The notes under the pieces: model-generated
What the model saw: only the letters and a program-made list of their open reading frames with translations
The model's database searches: none
Told to the model about the DNA's origin: nothing
Assembly: GCF_040802235.1 (NCBI RefSeq)
Contig: NC_133166.1
Coordinates: 117,504,991 to 117,568,990 of the forward strand
Direction: 5' to 3'
DNA length: 64,000 bases
Source: Manis javanica
Lineage: Eukaryota > Chordata > Mammalia > Pholidota > Manidae
Translations under genes and position numbers: made by a program
In this document: piece after piece, positions 26,901 through 41,000 of the stretch
Numbering within the stretch: position 1 is the stretch's first letter
Layout: each line of letters opens with the position of its first letter

Positions 26901-28982
26901 TGCATTCAGTGTGACTGGTTATGAAGCTACTGTGATAACCCAGGTCAGGTTAAATAAATGAACATGTATAAAATGCACAGCATCATGTGCCTGGAAAAAA
27001 GTATGTGCTTTTTAACAGCTCTGCAGTATTTATTATTACTATTACTACTGCTGTTTTTAGTCATTGTCTTCTGTATTCCTGAAGACATGTGCTTTTCCTG
27101 TAAAATACTCTTCTCTGGGTTTTCCAGAGTTGGGTACAATCCCGGTCATGCTTCTCAAATTCCACTTCTCCCACTGGCATTCAGAAAACATACCGGAATG
27201 CTGGAGTGAGAGAGAGATAGGGATTACCTTTAGTACTAATTTATAGTCCTTTAAAGAAAACAAAAAAAAAATAATTCCTTAACTTAGGCCCTGAATGCTC
27301 CTACTAGCAAGTACTTGTACTTCATAATTAGTGGTTCTGCACCAGTGCCATGACTCAGTGGTTGAGAGCTGTGGCTGCTTAAACGTTTACACATTTACAT
27401 CATATCTTGAGTTTGACACCTTTTTACCTGAAACTGATTCTAAGTTCTGTCCTTTCACACATTTTTAAAAATGTCTAACTTGTGTGAGGCAGTGGACCAA
27501 ATGCTGTAGTTACTGTAATGTTTGAGATAGGCATGATTATTTATAGATTTTGTAGTCCAGTCTGAGACAGGAATGAATAGGCGAGGGTGGTGTGCGAGGG
27601 CTGCTGTAACAAAGTACCACAAACTGGGGGGCTTAAAACAACAGAAATTTGTTGTCTCACAGTTCTGGAGGCTGGAAGTCAGAAATCAACCTTCTCTCTG
27701 AAGCTTTTTGGGAAGAAGCCTCTTCCTTGCTCCTAGGGTTTTGCCAGCAGTCCTCTGCTTGCAGCTGTAGCTGTAGCGCCTCCGCCTCTGCGTGTGTGTG
27801 TGTGTGTGTGTGTTAGCGTTAGCTGTAGCGCCTCCGCCTCTGCGTGTGTGTGTGTGTGTTAGCGTTAGCTGTAGCGCCTCCGCCTCTGCGTGTGTGTGTG
27901 TTAGCGTTAGCTGTAGCGCCTCCGCCTCTGCGTGTGTGTGTGTGTGTGTTAGCGTTAGCTGTAGCGCCTCCGCCTCTGCGTGTGTGTGTTAGCGTTAGCT
28001 GTAGCGCCTCCGCCTCTGCGTGTGTGTGTGTGTGTGTTAGCGTTAGCTGTAGCGCCTCCGCCTCTGCGTGTGTGTGTGTGTTAGCGTTAGCTGTAGCGCC
28101 TCCGCCTCTGCGTGTGTGTGTGTTAGCGTTAGCTGTAGCGCCTCCGCCTCTGCGTGTGTGTGTGTGTGTTAGCGTTAGCTGTAGCGCCTCCGCCTCTGCG
28201 TGTGTGTGTGTGTGTTAGCGTTAGCTGTAGCGCCTCCGCCTCTGCGTGTGTGTGTGTGTTAGCGTTAGCTGTAGCACCTCCGCCTCTGCGTGTGTGTGTG
28301 TTAGCGTTAGCTGTAGCGCCTCCGCCTCTGCGTGTGTGTGTGTTAGCGTTAGCTGTAGCGCCTCCGCCTCTGCGTGTGTGTGTGTGTGTTAGCGTTAGCT
28401 GTAGCGCCTCCGCCTCTGCGTGTGTGTGTGTGTTAGCGTTAGCTGTAGCGCCTCCGCCTCTGCGTGTGTGTGTTAGCGTTAGCTGTAGCGCCTCCGCCTC
28501 TGCGTGTGTGTGTGTGTGTTAGCGTTAGCTGTAGCGCCTCCGCCTCTGCGTGTGTGTGTGTTAGCGTTAGCTGTAGCGCCTCCGCCTCTGCGTGTGTGTG
28601 TTAGCGTTAGCTGTAGCGCCTCCGCCTCTGCGTGTGTGTGTGTTAGCGTTAGCTGTAGCGCCTCCGCCTCTGCGTGTGTGTGTGTTAGCGTTAGCTGTAG
28701 CGCCTCCGCCTCTGCGTGTGTGTGTGTTAGCGTTAGCTGTAGCGCCTCCGCCTCCGCCTCTGCGTGTGTGTGTGTTAGCATTAGCTGTAGCGCCTCCGCC
28801 TCTGCGTGTGTGTGTGTTAGCGTTAGCTGTAGCGCCTCCGCCTCTGCGTGTGTGTGTGTGTTAGCGTTAGCTGTAGCGCCTCCGCCTCTGCGTGTGTGTG
28901 TGTGTGTTAGCGTTAGCTGTAGCGCCTCCGCCTCTGCGTGTGTGTGTGTGTGTGTTAGCGTTTGCTGTAGCGCCTCCGCCTC

Positions 28983-29038
<56 letters not shown>

Positions 29039-32000
29039 TTCTCTCAGTGTCTGTGTGTCTCCTATCATTGCATATTCCTCCCTGGCTCATATTGGATTAG
29101 GGCCCATCATAATGACTCACCTGAACTTGATGACATCTGTGAAGACCCCATTTCCATTAAGGTCATATTCACAGGTTCAGGTTATGTAAGTCTTCTCTGA
29201 TAATATTCTTAAGGGCTCTACCATCCTCTGGTTCCTCAAACTGAAATCTGTTTAAGCATGTCTTTCCCATAATCCCACACTCAGCTGGTGGGCTGAGTGT
29301 CCTGGGACGCTTCTGTGCAGCTTTGGGGTCCCTCTCCCTTTAAGATTTTCAAAGGGCACTCGCTTTTCTTTTGTCCCAGGGGCATGGGGACCGGCTCACA
29401 GGTTTTACTGTCCCATTTTCCTAGTATCCAACACACCATGCACTGTGTGTCTGCACTTCTGGTGCGGATGGCTAGGGCTCGGTGATTAGCAATCCTGGGC
29501 TCCCTCTCCCTCCGCGCTCCGACTCCTCTCCTCCCGCTGGGAGCTGGGGTGAAAGGCGCTCGGGTTCCGCCAGGCCATGGCTTGTATCTTACCCCCTTCA
29601 TGAGGCAGTGGGTTCTCACATGTGTAGATGTAGTCTGGCTGTTGTCCTGTGTCTTCTGGTCTCTTTTAGGAATAGTTGTATTTGTTGTATTTTCAAAAAT
29701 ATATATGGTTTTGGGAGGAGATTTCCGCTGCTCTGCTCATGCCACCATCTTGGCTCCTCTACCTCTTTGATCCATTTTATTCTTTGGCACATGGCTGTCC
29801 AGTGTCCCCAACATCACTTACTCAAGAGACTGTCCTTTCCCCATTGTATATTCTTTGCTCCTTTATCATAAATTAATTGACCATGTACCCGTGGAATTAT
29901 TTCTAGGCTCTATTCTGTTCCATCGATGTGTGTGTGTGTGTGTTTCAATTTGCTTGCTTGTTTGCTTCTGTTCTTTTTATTTTATTGATATACAGTCTTA
30001 CTTTAGTTTCACGTATACAACACAGTGGTTCAACAGTTACCCATATTATTAAATCCTTACCCCCACTAATACAACTATTGTCTGTCAACATAGAAAGATG
30101 TTATAGAATCATTGGCTGTATTCTCCATGCTGTACTACCATCCCTGTGACCAGTCTACATTATGATTGAGAATTTTTGTGCCCCTTTATCTCCCTCATCC
30201 TCCTCCCACCCACCCCAACCCCTCCCCTATGGTGACCACAAGTTCCTTCTCAGTCCACTGTGTTTTGTTCCTTCTGTTTTGCTTTGTTTTTATGTTCTGT
30301 AAATAAGTGAAATCATACAGTATTTGTCTTTTCTCCACTCTGCATTTTTATGCCAATACCATACCTTTTTGATTAATATAGCTTTGTAATATAGGTTGAA
30401 ATCAAGGCAATTTCTTTTAAGTTCATTTCTTGGCAGGATCCCATTTAATCTTTATTTTTTCTCTCCTTAATTCTATGCATTCTCCAGTAGCTTCCTGAGA
30501 AAGGATAGAAAGGATGCATAGGAGATAACTTTTTGGGGATCTTTTAAGTCTGGAAACAGTTTAATTTTATTCTAGAGTTATAGGATGGAAATAATTTTGT
30601 TACAAAATTGAAGGCGTTGTTTCCTTGCCTTCCAGCTTCCATGCTGTTGTTGGAAGTTCCAACCAATCTGATTCCTGATCCTTTGTATGTGATCTTTCTG
30701 TTTCTCTCTGAAGCTTTTAAGATCTTATTCTAGGCATGAGTTTTCAGGGTGATATACTTAGTGTGGGCTTATTCTTCATTCTTGGTGAACTCATATCCTC
30801 AAAAAGATAAGATATTGCTGCTGTTGCAACCAAGGAATAATGGGTTGCTGTTAAAAAGCAGCATTCAGAAAAAAACCAAGGGCTCCTGGAAATTAAAATT
30901 ATGACAGCAAAAATGGAAAATGCAATAGAGGAGGAGTTAGAAGGTAAACTGGAAAAAATTTCCCTATCAGGTTGAATAAAAAGACAAAGAATAGAAGTTG
31001 GGAGTTGGGGGAGGGAGTCAAGCAGAGAGGAGAGGAGAGAGAAAGGGGGAAGAAAGGGAGCTAGCACAGGAAAAAGGACATTTGAGGGTTGATGTAGGAG
31101 GATTAAACATATTAATACTAGGTGTTTTTGTAAAAGAGAAAAGTGGAGGGGAAGGAATTATAAAAGGAAAAATTTAAGATGATGTAGAATTGAAGGACAT
31201 GAGTTTTTGTCTTTCCTGTTAGAAGCTTTTCTCAAAGGTCTTGTGGTCCTTGGTCTTCTGTACTAAGGATGAGCTAGAAATCTGACTGGGAGCTTTGGTA
31301 AGAGGGTGGGCCTGTATACCCGGTTGGCTCACAGTGAGGTGATTGGACATGATTATTTAGCTGTTCTTTTGCAATCCCTAAATGTCTGTATTTGCAGTCA
31401 GTCTCCCCAGAGTTGAATTCCTTAACTCCTGCCTAGCGGGGGTAGAAGCCTGTTGTGGCTCCAGCAGGGTGAGAGGGCTGAGTCTCCTTCTTTAGTCTGT
31501 CAACTTTGACTTCTGTACTCATTTCCAGTCATGTAGGGCATTTACTTCTATCCTGAGCTGAGTGTGGTATCAAAGTCTAAATGCTCTTGGTTTATTTTCT
31601 CCAGATAGTCCATGTCTGGGGAGGAAGAGGATTGGAGCCGGGCTGTGGGAGTGTAGGTGCTCTCCCCAAAGACTCTCAGCAGTTTTGTTAGTTGTCACCC
31701 CCTCCCTCGAGGTGACTGGTGCTGCTAATTCCCGAGCCTTCCAGGGATTCTGCTGAGTCTGTGATTTCTTCTTGGCTGTGCCTCTTGCAGATTTCCTAGC
31801 AGAGCAGAGGAGGCTGAAACCCAAGGCAGTTCTCATTTGTCTGTTTTCCTTTGGGAGTGTTTTTGACAGCTCTTCTCAGCTCATGTCATTTTTCATCCTT
31901 TTTGTCTTGTGAGTTTACAACTTTTAAATTGAATTTTGCTGTACTTCTAGTGAGGCTTCCTAAGAGCATAGAGGAAATGTGTAAACCCTAACCTTGAATC

Positions 32001-35000
32001 TGTTCATTTGGTCATTTGAATGGCATCCATGCTGTGGGCCCAGGGCTCTTGCTCCTGCAGGTACAGGAGTGTCCCAAACAGACAAACATGCCTGTCCCAT
32101 GGAGTTTAAATGCTAATAGTGAAGACCAACACTGGTCAAGATGAGTAAAGGTATAGTATGTTAGATAGTAAGGTGGCTTAAAAAGCAAAATTTTGGAGAG
32201 GCACAGTGTAGGAGGTATCTTGGGGAGAGCCATCATCTTCTTAGGTAAGCCTGGAAAGCTTTCGCCTGGAAAGCTTTTTTGAGAAGGAGCCATTTGAGTA
32301 AAGACCTTAAGGAGTAAGGGAACTGGCAGTACAGACATTTGGGGGAAGAACACTACAGGCAGAAGGAGGAGTCAGAAACAAAGGCCCAGTAGCAGGAGTG
32401 TGCCCAGTATGTTTGAGGAACAGCGAGGGGGTCCGGGGGGCAGTGTGACCACATCTCAGTGTAAAGACTGGCTTTTATACTGAATGAGGTTGTTGGAGGT
32501 TTCGAGCAGAGGCATGGTGTGGTCTAACTAACCTTATTATAACAGAGCCACTGTGGCTGCTGTACTTAGAATAATAGTTGGGGGTGGAGGGCAAGGGCTG
32601 AGGCAGGGAGACTGGTTAGGAGGCTATTGCAGTATTCCAAACCACATGGAAGTTGTGAGTTTTTGGTTTCTGGGTTTTGCTAATGAATGGGGTGTGGGAT
32701 GTAAGACAGAGGAATAACCAAGGTTATTTTAAAGTTCATGGCTCCTGAGAGCTTTTGAAATTGTAGAACTTTGGTTTAGTATAAGTGGAATTCTTTGCTA
32801 CAGCATAGTCATAGAAATACAAACCATTAACTCTTGTTTTTATAAAGCTCTTCACAGAATATGGTCGTCTGGCAATGGATGAAATTTTCCAAAAACCCTT
32901 CCAGGTAGAGTGCTAACTATAAGTGTAATTCATACCTTTGTTTTAATTCTGAGGTCAGCAGACTATAGCCCACAGTCCAAATCTGGCCAGCTGCCTGTGT
33001 TTATATGACTTATGAGTTAGGAATGGTTTTTACATTTTTAAATGGTTGAAAAAACATCAGAAGAGGAATAGTATTTCTTGATATGTATAAATTAGCTGTG
33101 CACACTGACATTTAACTTTCAGTAAAGTTTAATTGGAACACAGCTACAGTCCTTTATATTGTTGGCTGCCTCTTGTCACAAAATCCCAAAATACTTACTC
33201 TCTGGCCCTTTACAGAAAAAGTTTGCTGACCCCTGCTATAGCTAATTGTTTGATGAAGATGAAAATGCATAATAGGTAGTAAGATTAGAGGAACTTTGAG
33301 TATTATTATTTTAGTTCTTTTCCTCTGTAGCATTAAAAGTAGATCTGGTTTTATGATTAGCTAGTGTTATATTGTTTCCTTGTCCTTTTCCACATTCTTC
33401 ATACTTGCCTTTAGAGCAGAGCCCTGAATTTAACATACTCTTATCAGTCTCTTCCTTCTGTTCTTATTAACCTATGGGAACAGAAATAGTAGATAGGATA
33501 TGTGGCCCTCACATTTGGCTTACACATGTCCTTCTAAAGTTTAGGAGGTTTCTAAGACATAGAATAGAAAGTCCTTCACATTTTCTTGCTCCCTTTGAAG
33601 AAATTGGCATTATACCCAGGAGTATTTATCAACTGTTATTTTGAAAATGCATTAATGCAATGTTATAATGTGCTCTGCTCCTTTCCTAAATAGACCCTGA
33701 TGTTTTTGGTTCGAGACTGGAGTTTCCCTTATGAATACAACTATGGATTACAGGGAGGATTGTCATTTTTGGAAAAGCGTCTACAGGTGAGTAATCTTCT
33801 GAGGAATTATCTAAAAGTAGAGATACCTTTCTCATTTGCCTGTAGCTGTTGTGTTGAGAGCAGATTATGGAAAATTATATTAAGTGTGTTAAGTGCTTAT
33901 GAATATTAGTAAACACTAACATGACTCATGTAAGATTAAAGAAACTGGCACAGGGATGCAGAGAAGAGCCCTGGGCAAAAGCCCAAGCTTTCATTGTAAT
34001 TTCCATTTCATATTTTATACCAGGTTCTCTATATGCCTTTGGAATGTCACAGTCAGAACTTCAGTTCTTTTCTTACTCAGAATTCTTACTTGTTTTGGGA
34101 TGGATATAAACAGGCTTATTAGCCTGTTCCAAAACTAAAACAACAGGAGTCCTTTGTCAATCACTACTGTCTAGTTAGATTCAGCCTTCCTTTGTTCTTC
34201 CTAAGTGTTGTGTAGAACTCTTCTTTAGGACACTCTTTAGTACCTGTTCTTTAGAAGCTGTAGGAGCCAAGCCACAGTTACCAAATTTATGCACTTATTG
34301 CTCCTAGGGTTCTGAGTTTTCTCATCGGTCAAGACCCAGGCCTCTGTGATCCATCAGAGTTGGGAAGTCTTCCCTCTGTCCTACACTAGTGGCTCCTAGG
34401 GAAGGAAAACACAAGATCTTTTGTAAATTGTTGGTCTTCGTTGGCAGGTGAAAGAACGTCAACATGAAGAAATTCAGAATGTCCGAAACCACATCCACTC
34501 ATGTTTCTCCAGCGTCACCTGTTTTCTCCTGCCACATCCGGGACTCCAGGTGGCCACAAGCCCTGACTTCGATGGGAAATTGAAAGGTGTGTCACCAATG
34601 ACATTATTTTAAACTCATGATGTGATCTTTGGGATTAGAGAGTGATCAGCAAATGTGAATTACAGATCTAGTGATGCTAAAGAGAAATAGTGTATTCTCT
34701 TAGAAAGACTAGTGTTGAGAGTCTAGTTCGGTTTTTGCTCCTGCGTTACTGTGGCCATCAGAATTAATTTACCTTATCCCCTCCATCTGAAATGGTGGTG
34801 GTACTATCCATTAATGATCTTTATAAAAGACATGCTGTGATTATTGGTGTATAAGAGATAAAAGTGCCAGATAAAAGAAAACTAAACATTAGTCAGCTAA
34901 TAATTTATCAAGTAAATTAACTTCAGAAAGAAAGGCAACATGATGGATGCATAGTTGTTGTTTCATGTTATTGTGATGAGAGCAAAACCTGATGCTGGGT

Positions 35001-38000
35001 CATGTGTCACTATCAGGAAATGCTGACTAGATGGTGGCTTAGAGAAATCAGAGTTGGGAGTCTTGGCTTCTGTTATCTTTTGTTCCTTATTTATTCATCA
35101 AGACCTTGAGTCATTTAATGGCTAGCCCTTGGTTTACACATGTTTTAAACTAAGCACTTTTGTTTGTAAACTTATCTGAGCTTCTCAGGTTCCTAGTAAA
35201 GTAGAAATAATAATAGCTGCCATTTTTAAAGGCCTAGCTTGTATCTGCAACTGTCTGTTTGTGATGCTGTAACAAAATGCCATGGATTAGGTAGCTTATA
35301 AACAACAGAAGTTTATTTTTCGTAGTTATGGAGGCTGGAAGTCCAAGATCAGAGCGGCAGCATGGTTGGGTGAAGGTTCTCTCCCTCGTCTCAGACCTCT
35401 GGTTGTAGTCTCACGTGTTGGAAGGGGCCAAGAGCTCTCTGGGGTCTCTCTTGTAAGAGGACTAAACCCATTCATCAGGACTTCACCCTCATGACCCTAT
35501 TACCTTCTAGAGGCCTCACACGCTAATACCATCACCTTTAGGGATTGGAATTTGAACATACGACTTTAGGGGCGGGGGCACAAAATTCAGACCATAGCAC
35601 CAGCACTGTGTTAGTTACTTTCCTAGTTAGTACTCCCAGTAATTCCATGAAGCTAATGTTTCCTTTATTTTACAGATAAAGAAACTGGACTAGGAAAGTT
35701 AAGTAACTTGCTGAAAGTACTCAGCTAGCAAGTGGTGGGGCGGAGATTCACATTTAGATCCTTGATGCCCCAAAGCCATACTGTGCTAATATTGAAGTTA
35801 TTCTGTTATATTGGAGAAGTAATTTAGAGGATATATACTGTTTAGTTACCAGGAGAACTTGCTTTTTGAAAGTTTAGAAGTTTTTCATAGCCTCATATTA
35901 AACAAATTGCATAATTTTCGATTTATTTGACTCTATTGATCCAGGAAAGTTAATATTGTTCATCTTAAGATTTACACTCCAGCTGGTCTTAATATTATGA
36001 AAGAAACCCAATTTGAGAGACTTACCTTTACCTTCTGTTTGTCATTTAGATGATACTTTTTTGTGGTGGGCAGCTTCTCTGATCGGGAGTCATACAGAGC
36101 CTATTAGAGGGCAGTTCAAAAATCAAAGTTTGGGGACTGGCTTTGGAGAGAAATCTGCTTAGGCAACACTGGAGCTAGATAGAACCTTTTACCTAAAAAG
36201 CAGTTGTGAGTGACTTTTCTAATCTGAGAATGTAGAGAAAGTTGAGCGTGTAGGTGATATGTTCCTTTAGTGTTATAAGGCTCCGTTATTAGACATCCTT
36301 TTACCAAGCCTAAACTGTTTTGTTCATCTGGTAGGGAAAATGCCCAGTGGAGATGTGGGTTTGAGCAACTCCTCATGCCTTCCCTCTGACCTAGGTTGGC
36401 CTCAGGTTATCAGGCATAAATGTACAAATTGGCATTCCTCTGTATTTTCAAGACATTTTAATATGTCAAAACATTTTGTTGTAGAATGTATTTTTAACTT
36501 GTTATTCCAAGAAATGGGAAGAGCTTTTTAAAGGTCTATATAACCCTGACTTTGGAATTTTGTGTCACTTGTGTGTATGTGTGTTGTATTTGTTTCCGAG
36601 GACTACTGTAACAAAGTACCACAAACCAGGTGGCTTAAGACAGCAGCAGTTTATTTCCCAACAGTTCAGAAAACCAGAATTCTAAAATCAAGGTGTCAGC
36701 AAGGTTGGTTTCTCCTGGAGGCTCTGAGGGCAAATCTGTCCCGTTCTTCTCTCCTAGCTTCTTGTGGTTGCTGGCAGTCCTTGACATTCGTTGGCTTGTA
36801 ATAAGTGTCATCACTCCCCATCTCTCTCTCTCACATGGCCACCCTCTCTTTGTGTATCTCTGTGTGTTCTTGTAAGGACACCATTCCTTAGATTTAGGTC
36901 TCACCCTAATCTAGTATGATCTCAGTTTAACTCATTTCATCTATAAAGACTCTTATTTCTAAATAAGCTCACATTTTGAGATTCCAGGTGGACATACATA
37001 TGGTGGGAGGGATACTGTTCAACCAGGTACACATATTTACAGATTATGAATGGTTTATCAATAAATATTAAGTGTGCTAGATTTCATATTTATTACATTT
37101 ACAAAAAATAAGGAACACGTTTCGTATAAGCAACCTGTAGTCTCATAATTTTGCACTATTTGCTTTTCCTATCCATTGAAACTATAAAACACATTTATAG
37201 GGTTCAAATCTTCCTTTCTGACATAATTTTCATGTAAGCAAGTCCCGGTAAGCAAGTCCCGAAGGAAGAAATACAAAATGGTCAGTAAAAACTCTTGGAA
37301 ATATGTGCAGCATAGTAATCAAGAAAGCACAAATGTATTGGTACAACTTCATATAGTCTTTATGTGACTGTATCAAAAATTTAAATATTCATATCCTTTG
37401 AGCCACTACTTCACTTTTAGGAAATTACTCTAATGAACTATCTTAATAAGTAGGTAAGAATATATGGACAAGGTTATATATGACTGTGCATTTTTATAAT
37501 AGGGAATAATTGGAAAGAACTTAAATGTGTGTTTTTGAGGAATTGGTTAAATTACAGTACATCTGCACAAAGGAATAAAATGCAGTCATGTGGAAGGATA
37601 AGGTAGATGGATCTATCTGTATTTACAGAAAAAGATGTCTATGACGTTTTCGATATAAAAAGATTACAAAGTAGCATATGTTGTTTGATCCTATTTACGG
37701 AAAGATGTATGGTTGTAACTATATTTTTTAAAAGAAAAGATTTGAAAAAATAAAAATTTCCTTTTTTTGCTTTTCTTTAAAAATGTGCTGATAGTTTGCC
37801 CGTGTGAGTCTATTAAGGTAACTGGTCATTAGGAGGATTGTTCATGAAGAATTTCTTATTAGCCCTGCAAAGGTTTATGTATTTTTTATCTTTGGAACTG
37901 GATATTTTGTAATTTTAGGGAACCTTTTAATGAAGGGTTTTGAGTGAAGAGTAAATTGGATACTAAATTGCAAATAGTAGGTGATTTTGAATATTTGGCA

Positions 38001-41000
38001 AGTGCTTGATCGAGAACCACATAAACTTTATTGTGAGGGACATGTAAGTAGAGCTGATGTATTCCCCAGTTAAAAAAAATACCGAGGTGTTGTACAATGA
38101 CTTGGTTGAGATGCTGGGGTCCCGTTCCGGGTAACCTGGAAAAGACAACACTAGGCCCTGAGTTGTTAGGGCTACTCCATTAAAAGACCTTAATGTAATT
38201 TCTGTAGAACATTTAAATTGAAAAAGAACTACAATCTATTTCTACAAATGTTCCCTTGAATACTTCGGGGATTGTTTTAGTGGTTTTATTTTATTTTATT
38301 TTAAAAGATTGACTATTCAGTGTTGAACACCTACCAAACCTAATCTTAGTTTTGGTGTAATCAGTGCTAAGCTACTGCTTCCTGCAGCGGTTAGTTAGGA
38401 GGTTAGCTTGCTTTTGAGACCGTTTTCATCAGACACAGGACAACTGTATCATCACCATAAAGAAAAATGTCTTCTTAATTTGCTGGAGCAGAGAGGCTTA
38501 ACACAGAACTGCTGAGTTGTTTAAAGGACTCAGCAGGAGAGTATGTAGGGTGTGGTCTTCTTTGACACCACAGCCTATCAAGATTGTCTTTGTCATGAGA
38601 CAGTTCTTGTCTGTTTGAGTCTAAAACATATTTTGGTACAGCATTCATAGAAACACTAATTGCTGAGGGTCTATGAAATATGGGTAAAACTGAGTGTAAT
38701 AATGGTCTGTGGGGTCTAGAGCCTGCTAGTTCCTTGTGTGAAATATTTTTGAAGCTCTCAGTCTTTCAGTGTGATGAAAGTTGAAACCATAAAAAAAGAT
38801 GTTTTCTGAATAGGTAATGTATTCCTATGTTTAAAATCCCAAAAAGAATTAAAAAGCATTCAGTGAGAAGTCTCTTCCATTTTTGTAGGTTTCTGGAGTT
38901 TCTTTAGTATATGCAAGCAAATATGAATGTACACAGTAATAGCGTATTCACACTATCTTATAATTTTTCATTTCAAGGTTATAAAGAATTTGTCTCTTTT
39001 CTTGAAGTTCTGGTTTCATTTTTCACATTGTAATTATGATCCGGTTTGGATCCAGTTTATTTTCCGAATGGCTACCCATTTGTATGAACAGTATTTATTG
39101 AATAGTCTGACTTCCCCTCACTGATTGAAATGTCTACATTATCTCATATTAAGCCACGAATCAGTGTGTAATGTGGAGATTAAATCTTTAAGTTGGTATA
39201 GGCCATACTTTGGTGCCATCCTGAGGAGACTATAAAATTAATTAAGAGTATTTATGAAGATTGGTACCCATTTATTTAGGACAGATTTTAAAACTTTAAA
39301 AATGTTTTAATATCAAAAGAGCTTATGATTGATTATAGTTAAGATGGGATGGGAATCCATGGAGATGAGAAGTGCATGTTACTGTTTAGAGAAAATCTCC
39401 TAGAGATTTCAATTTATGAGCCATAAAAAAATTCTAGATAGATTATTAAGTTAAATTATAAAAATTAAAGTATAGGGCCAAAGCAATCCTGAGAAGGAAG
39501 AATAAAGCAATCCTCAGAAGGAAGAATAACATCTCCTTGTGTTTTAATAAAACTGGGGATTATGCTCCCCAACTTCAAGCTCTACGACAAAGCCACGGTA
39601 ATCAAGACAATTTGGTACTGGCACAAGAACAGACCCATAGACCAGTGGAACAGACTAGAGAATCCAGGTATAAACCCAAGCATATATGGTCAATTAATAT
39701 ATGATAAAGGAGCCATGGACATACAATGGGGAAATGACAGCCTCTTCAGCTGGTGTTGGCAAAAGTGGACAGCTACATGCAAGAGAATGAAACTGGATTA
39801 CTATCTAATCCCATATGCAAAAGTAAACTTGAAATGGATCAAAGACCTGAATGTAAGTCATGAAACCATAAAGCTCTTAGAAGAGAACATAGGCAAAAAT
39901 CTCCTGAATATAAACATGAGTAACTTTTTTCTGAATGCATCTCCTTTGGCAAGGGAAACAAAAGCGAAAATGAACAAATGGGGCTATGTCAAACTAAAAA
40001 GCTTTTGTACAGCAAAGGACACCATCAGCAGAACAAAAAGGCATCCTACAGTTTGGGAGAATATATTTGTAAATGACATATAGGACAAGGGGTTAACATC
40101 CAAAATATGTAAAGAACTTACATGCTTCAACACCCAAAAAGCAAATAACTTGATTAAAAAATGGGTGGAGGATACAAACAGACAATTCTCCAAAGAAGTT
40201 GAGATGGCCAACAGGCACGTGAAAAGATGCTCCACATCACTAATTATCAGGGAAATGCAAGTTAAGAACACAATGAGATATCACCTCACACCAGTTAGGA
40301 TGGTCAGCATCAAAAAGACTTAGAACAACAAATGCTGGCAAGGATGTGGAGAAAGGGGAACCCTCCTACACTGCTGGTGGGAATGTAAACTAGTTCAGCC
40401 ATTGTGGAAAGCAATATGGAGGTTCCTCAAAAAACTCAAAATAGAAATACCATTTGACCCGGGAATTCCACTCCTCAGAATTTACCCAAAGAATATAATT
40501 TCTCAGATTCACAAAAGACATATGCACTCCTATGTTTATTGCAGCACTATTTACAATAGCCAAGATATGGAAGCAACCTAAGTGTCCATCAGTAGATGAA
40601 TGGATAAAGAAGATGTGGTACATATACACAATGGAATATTATTCAGCCATAAGAAGAAAACAAATCCTACCATTTGCAACAACATGGATGGAGCTGGAGG
40701 GTATTATGCTTAGTGAAATAAGCCAGGTGGAGAAAGACAAGTACCAAATGTTTTCCCTCATTTGTGGAGTATAACAATGAAGCAAAACTGAAGGAACAAA
40801 ACAGCAGCAGCAGACTCACAGACTCCAAGAAGGGACTAGTGGTTACCAAAGGGGAGGGGTGGGGAAGGGTGGGTGGGGAGGGAGGGAGAACGGGATTGAG
40901 GGGTATTATGATTGGCACACATGGTGTGTGGGGGGTCATGGGGAAGACTGTAGCACAGAGAAGGCAAGTAGTGACTCTGTGGCATCTTACTACACTGATG

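Larger units (their letters stand above)
26378..32847 (+). other. ATL3: ATL3 intron 5 (6.5 kb)
   Basis: Contains an ancient repeat fragment (26520-26940), a MaLR-type LTR split by a minisatellite (27583-29185), an L1 5' UTR fragment (about 29280-29753), further antisense L1 (29755-30430) and another ancient repeat fragment (32010-32720). The remaining 30430-32000 is unique-looking. No second gene seen. Confidence 0.7.

Noticed and set aside
27810-28980. Telomere-like motif TTAGCGTTAGC in each core
   Set aside because: It is TTAGCG rather than TTAGGG and occurs only as part of a 32-bp core within an LTR; not an interstitial telomere.
27776-29037. CRISPR-like direct repeats
   Set aside because: The spacers are only TG runs, the genome is mammalian and no cas gene is present; this is a minisatellite.
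27792-29200. Long open frames on both strands through the tandem array (for example 28479-29090 minus and 28504-29100 plus)
   Set aside because: They translate the repeat itself into monotonous [15 protein letters not shown]-like or [11 protein letters not shown]-like peptides; this is a repeat artefact, not a gene.
39562-40083. 173-codon frame in ATL3 intron 8 as a host gene
   Set aside because: It is the C-terminal part of LINE-1 ORF2 within a retrotransposed copy flanked by a target-site duplication.
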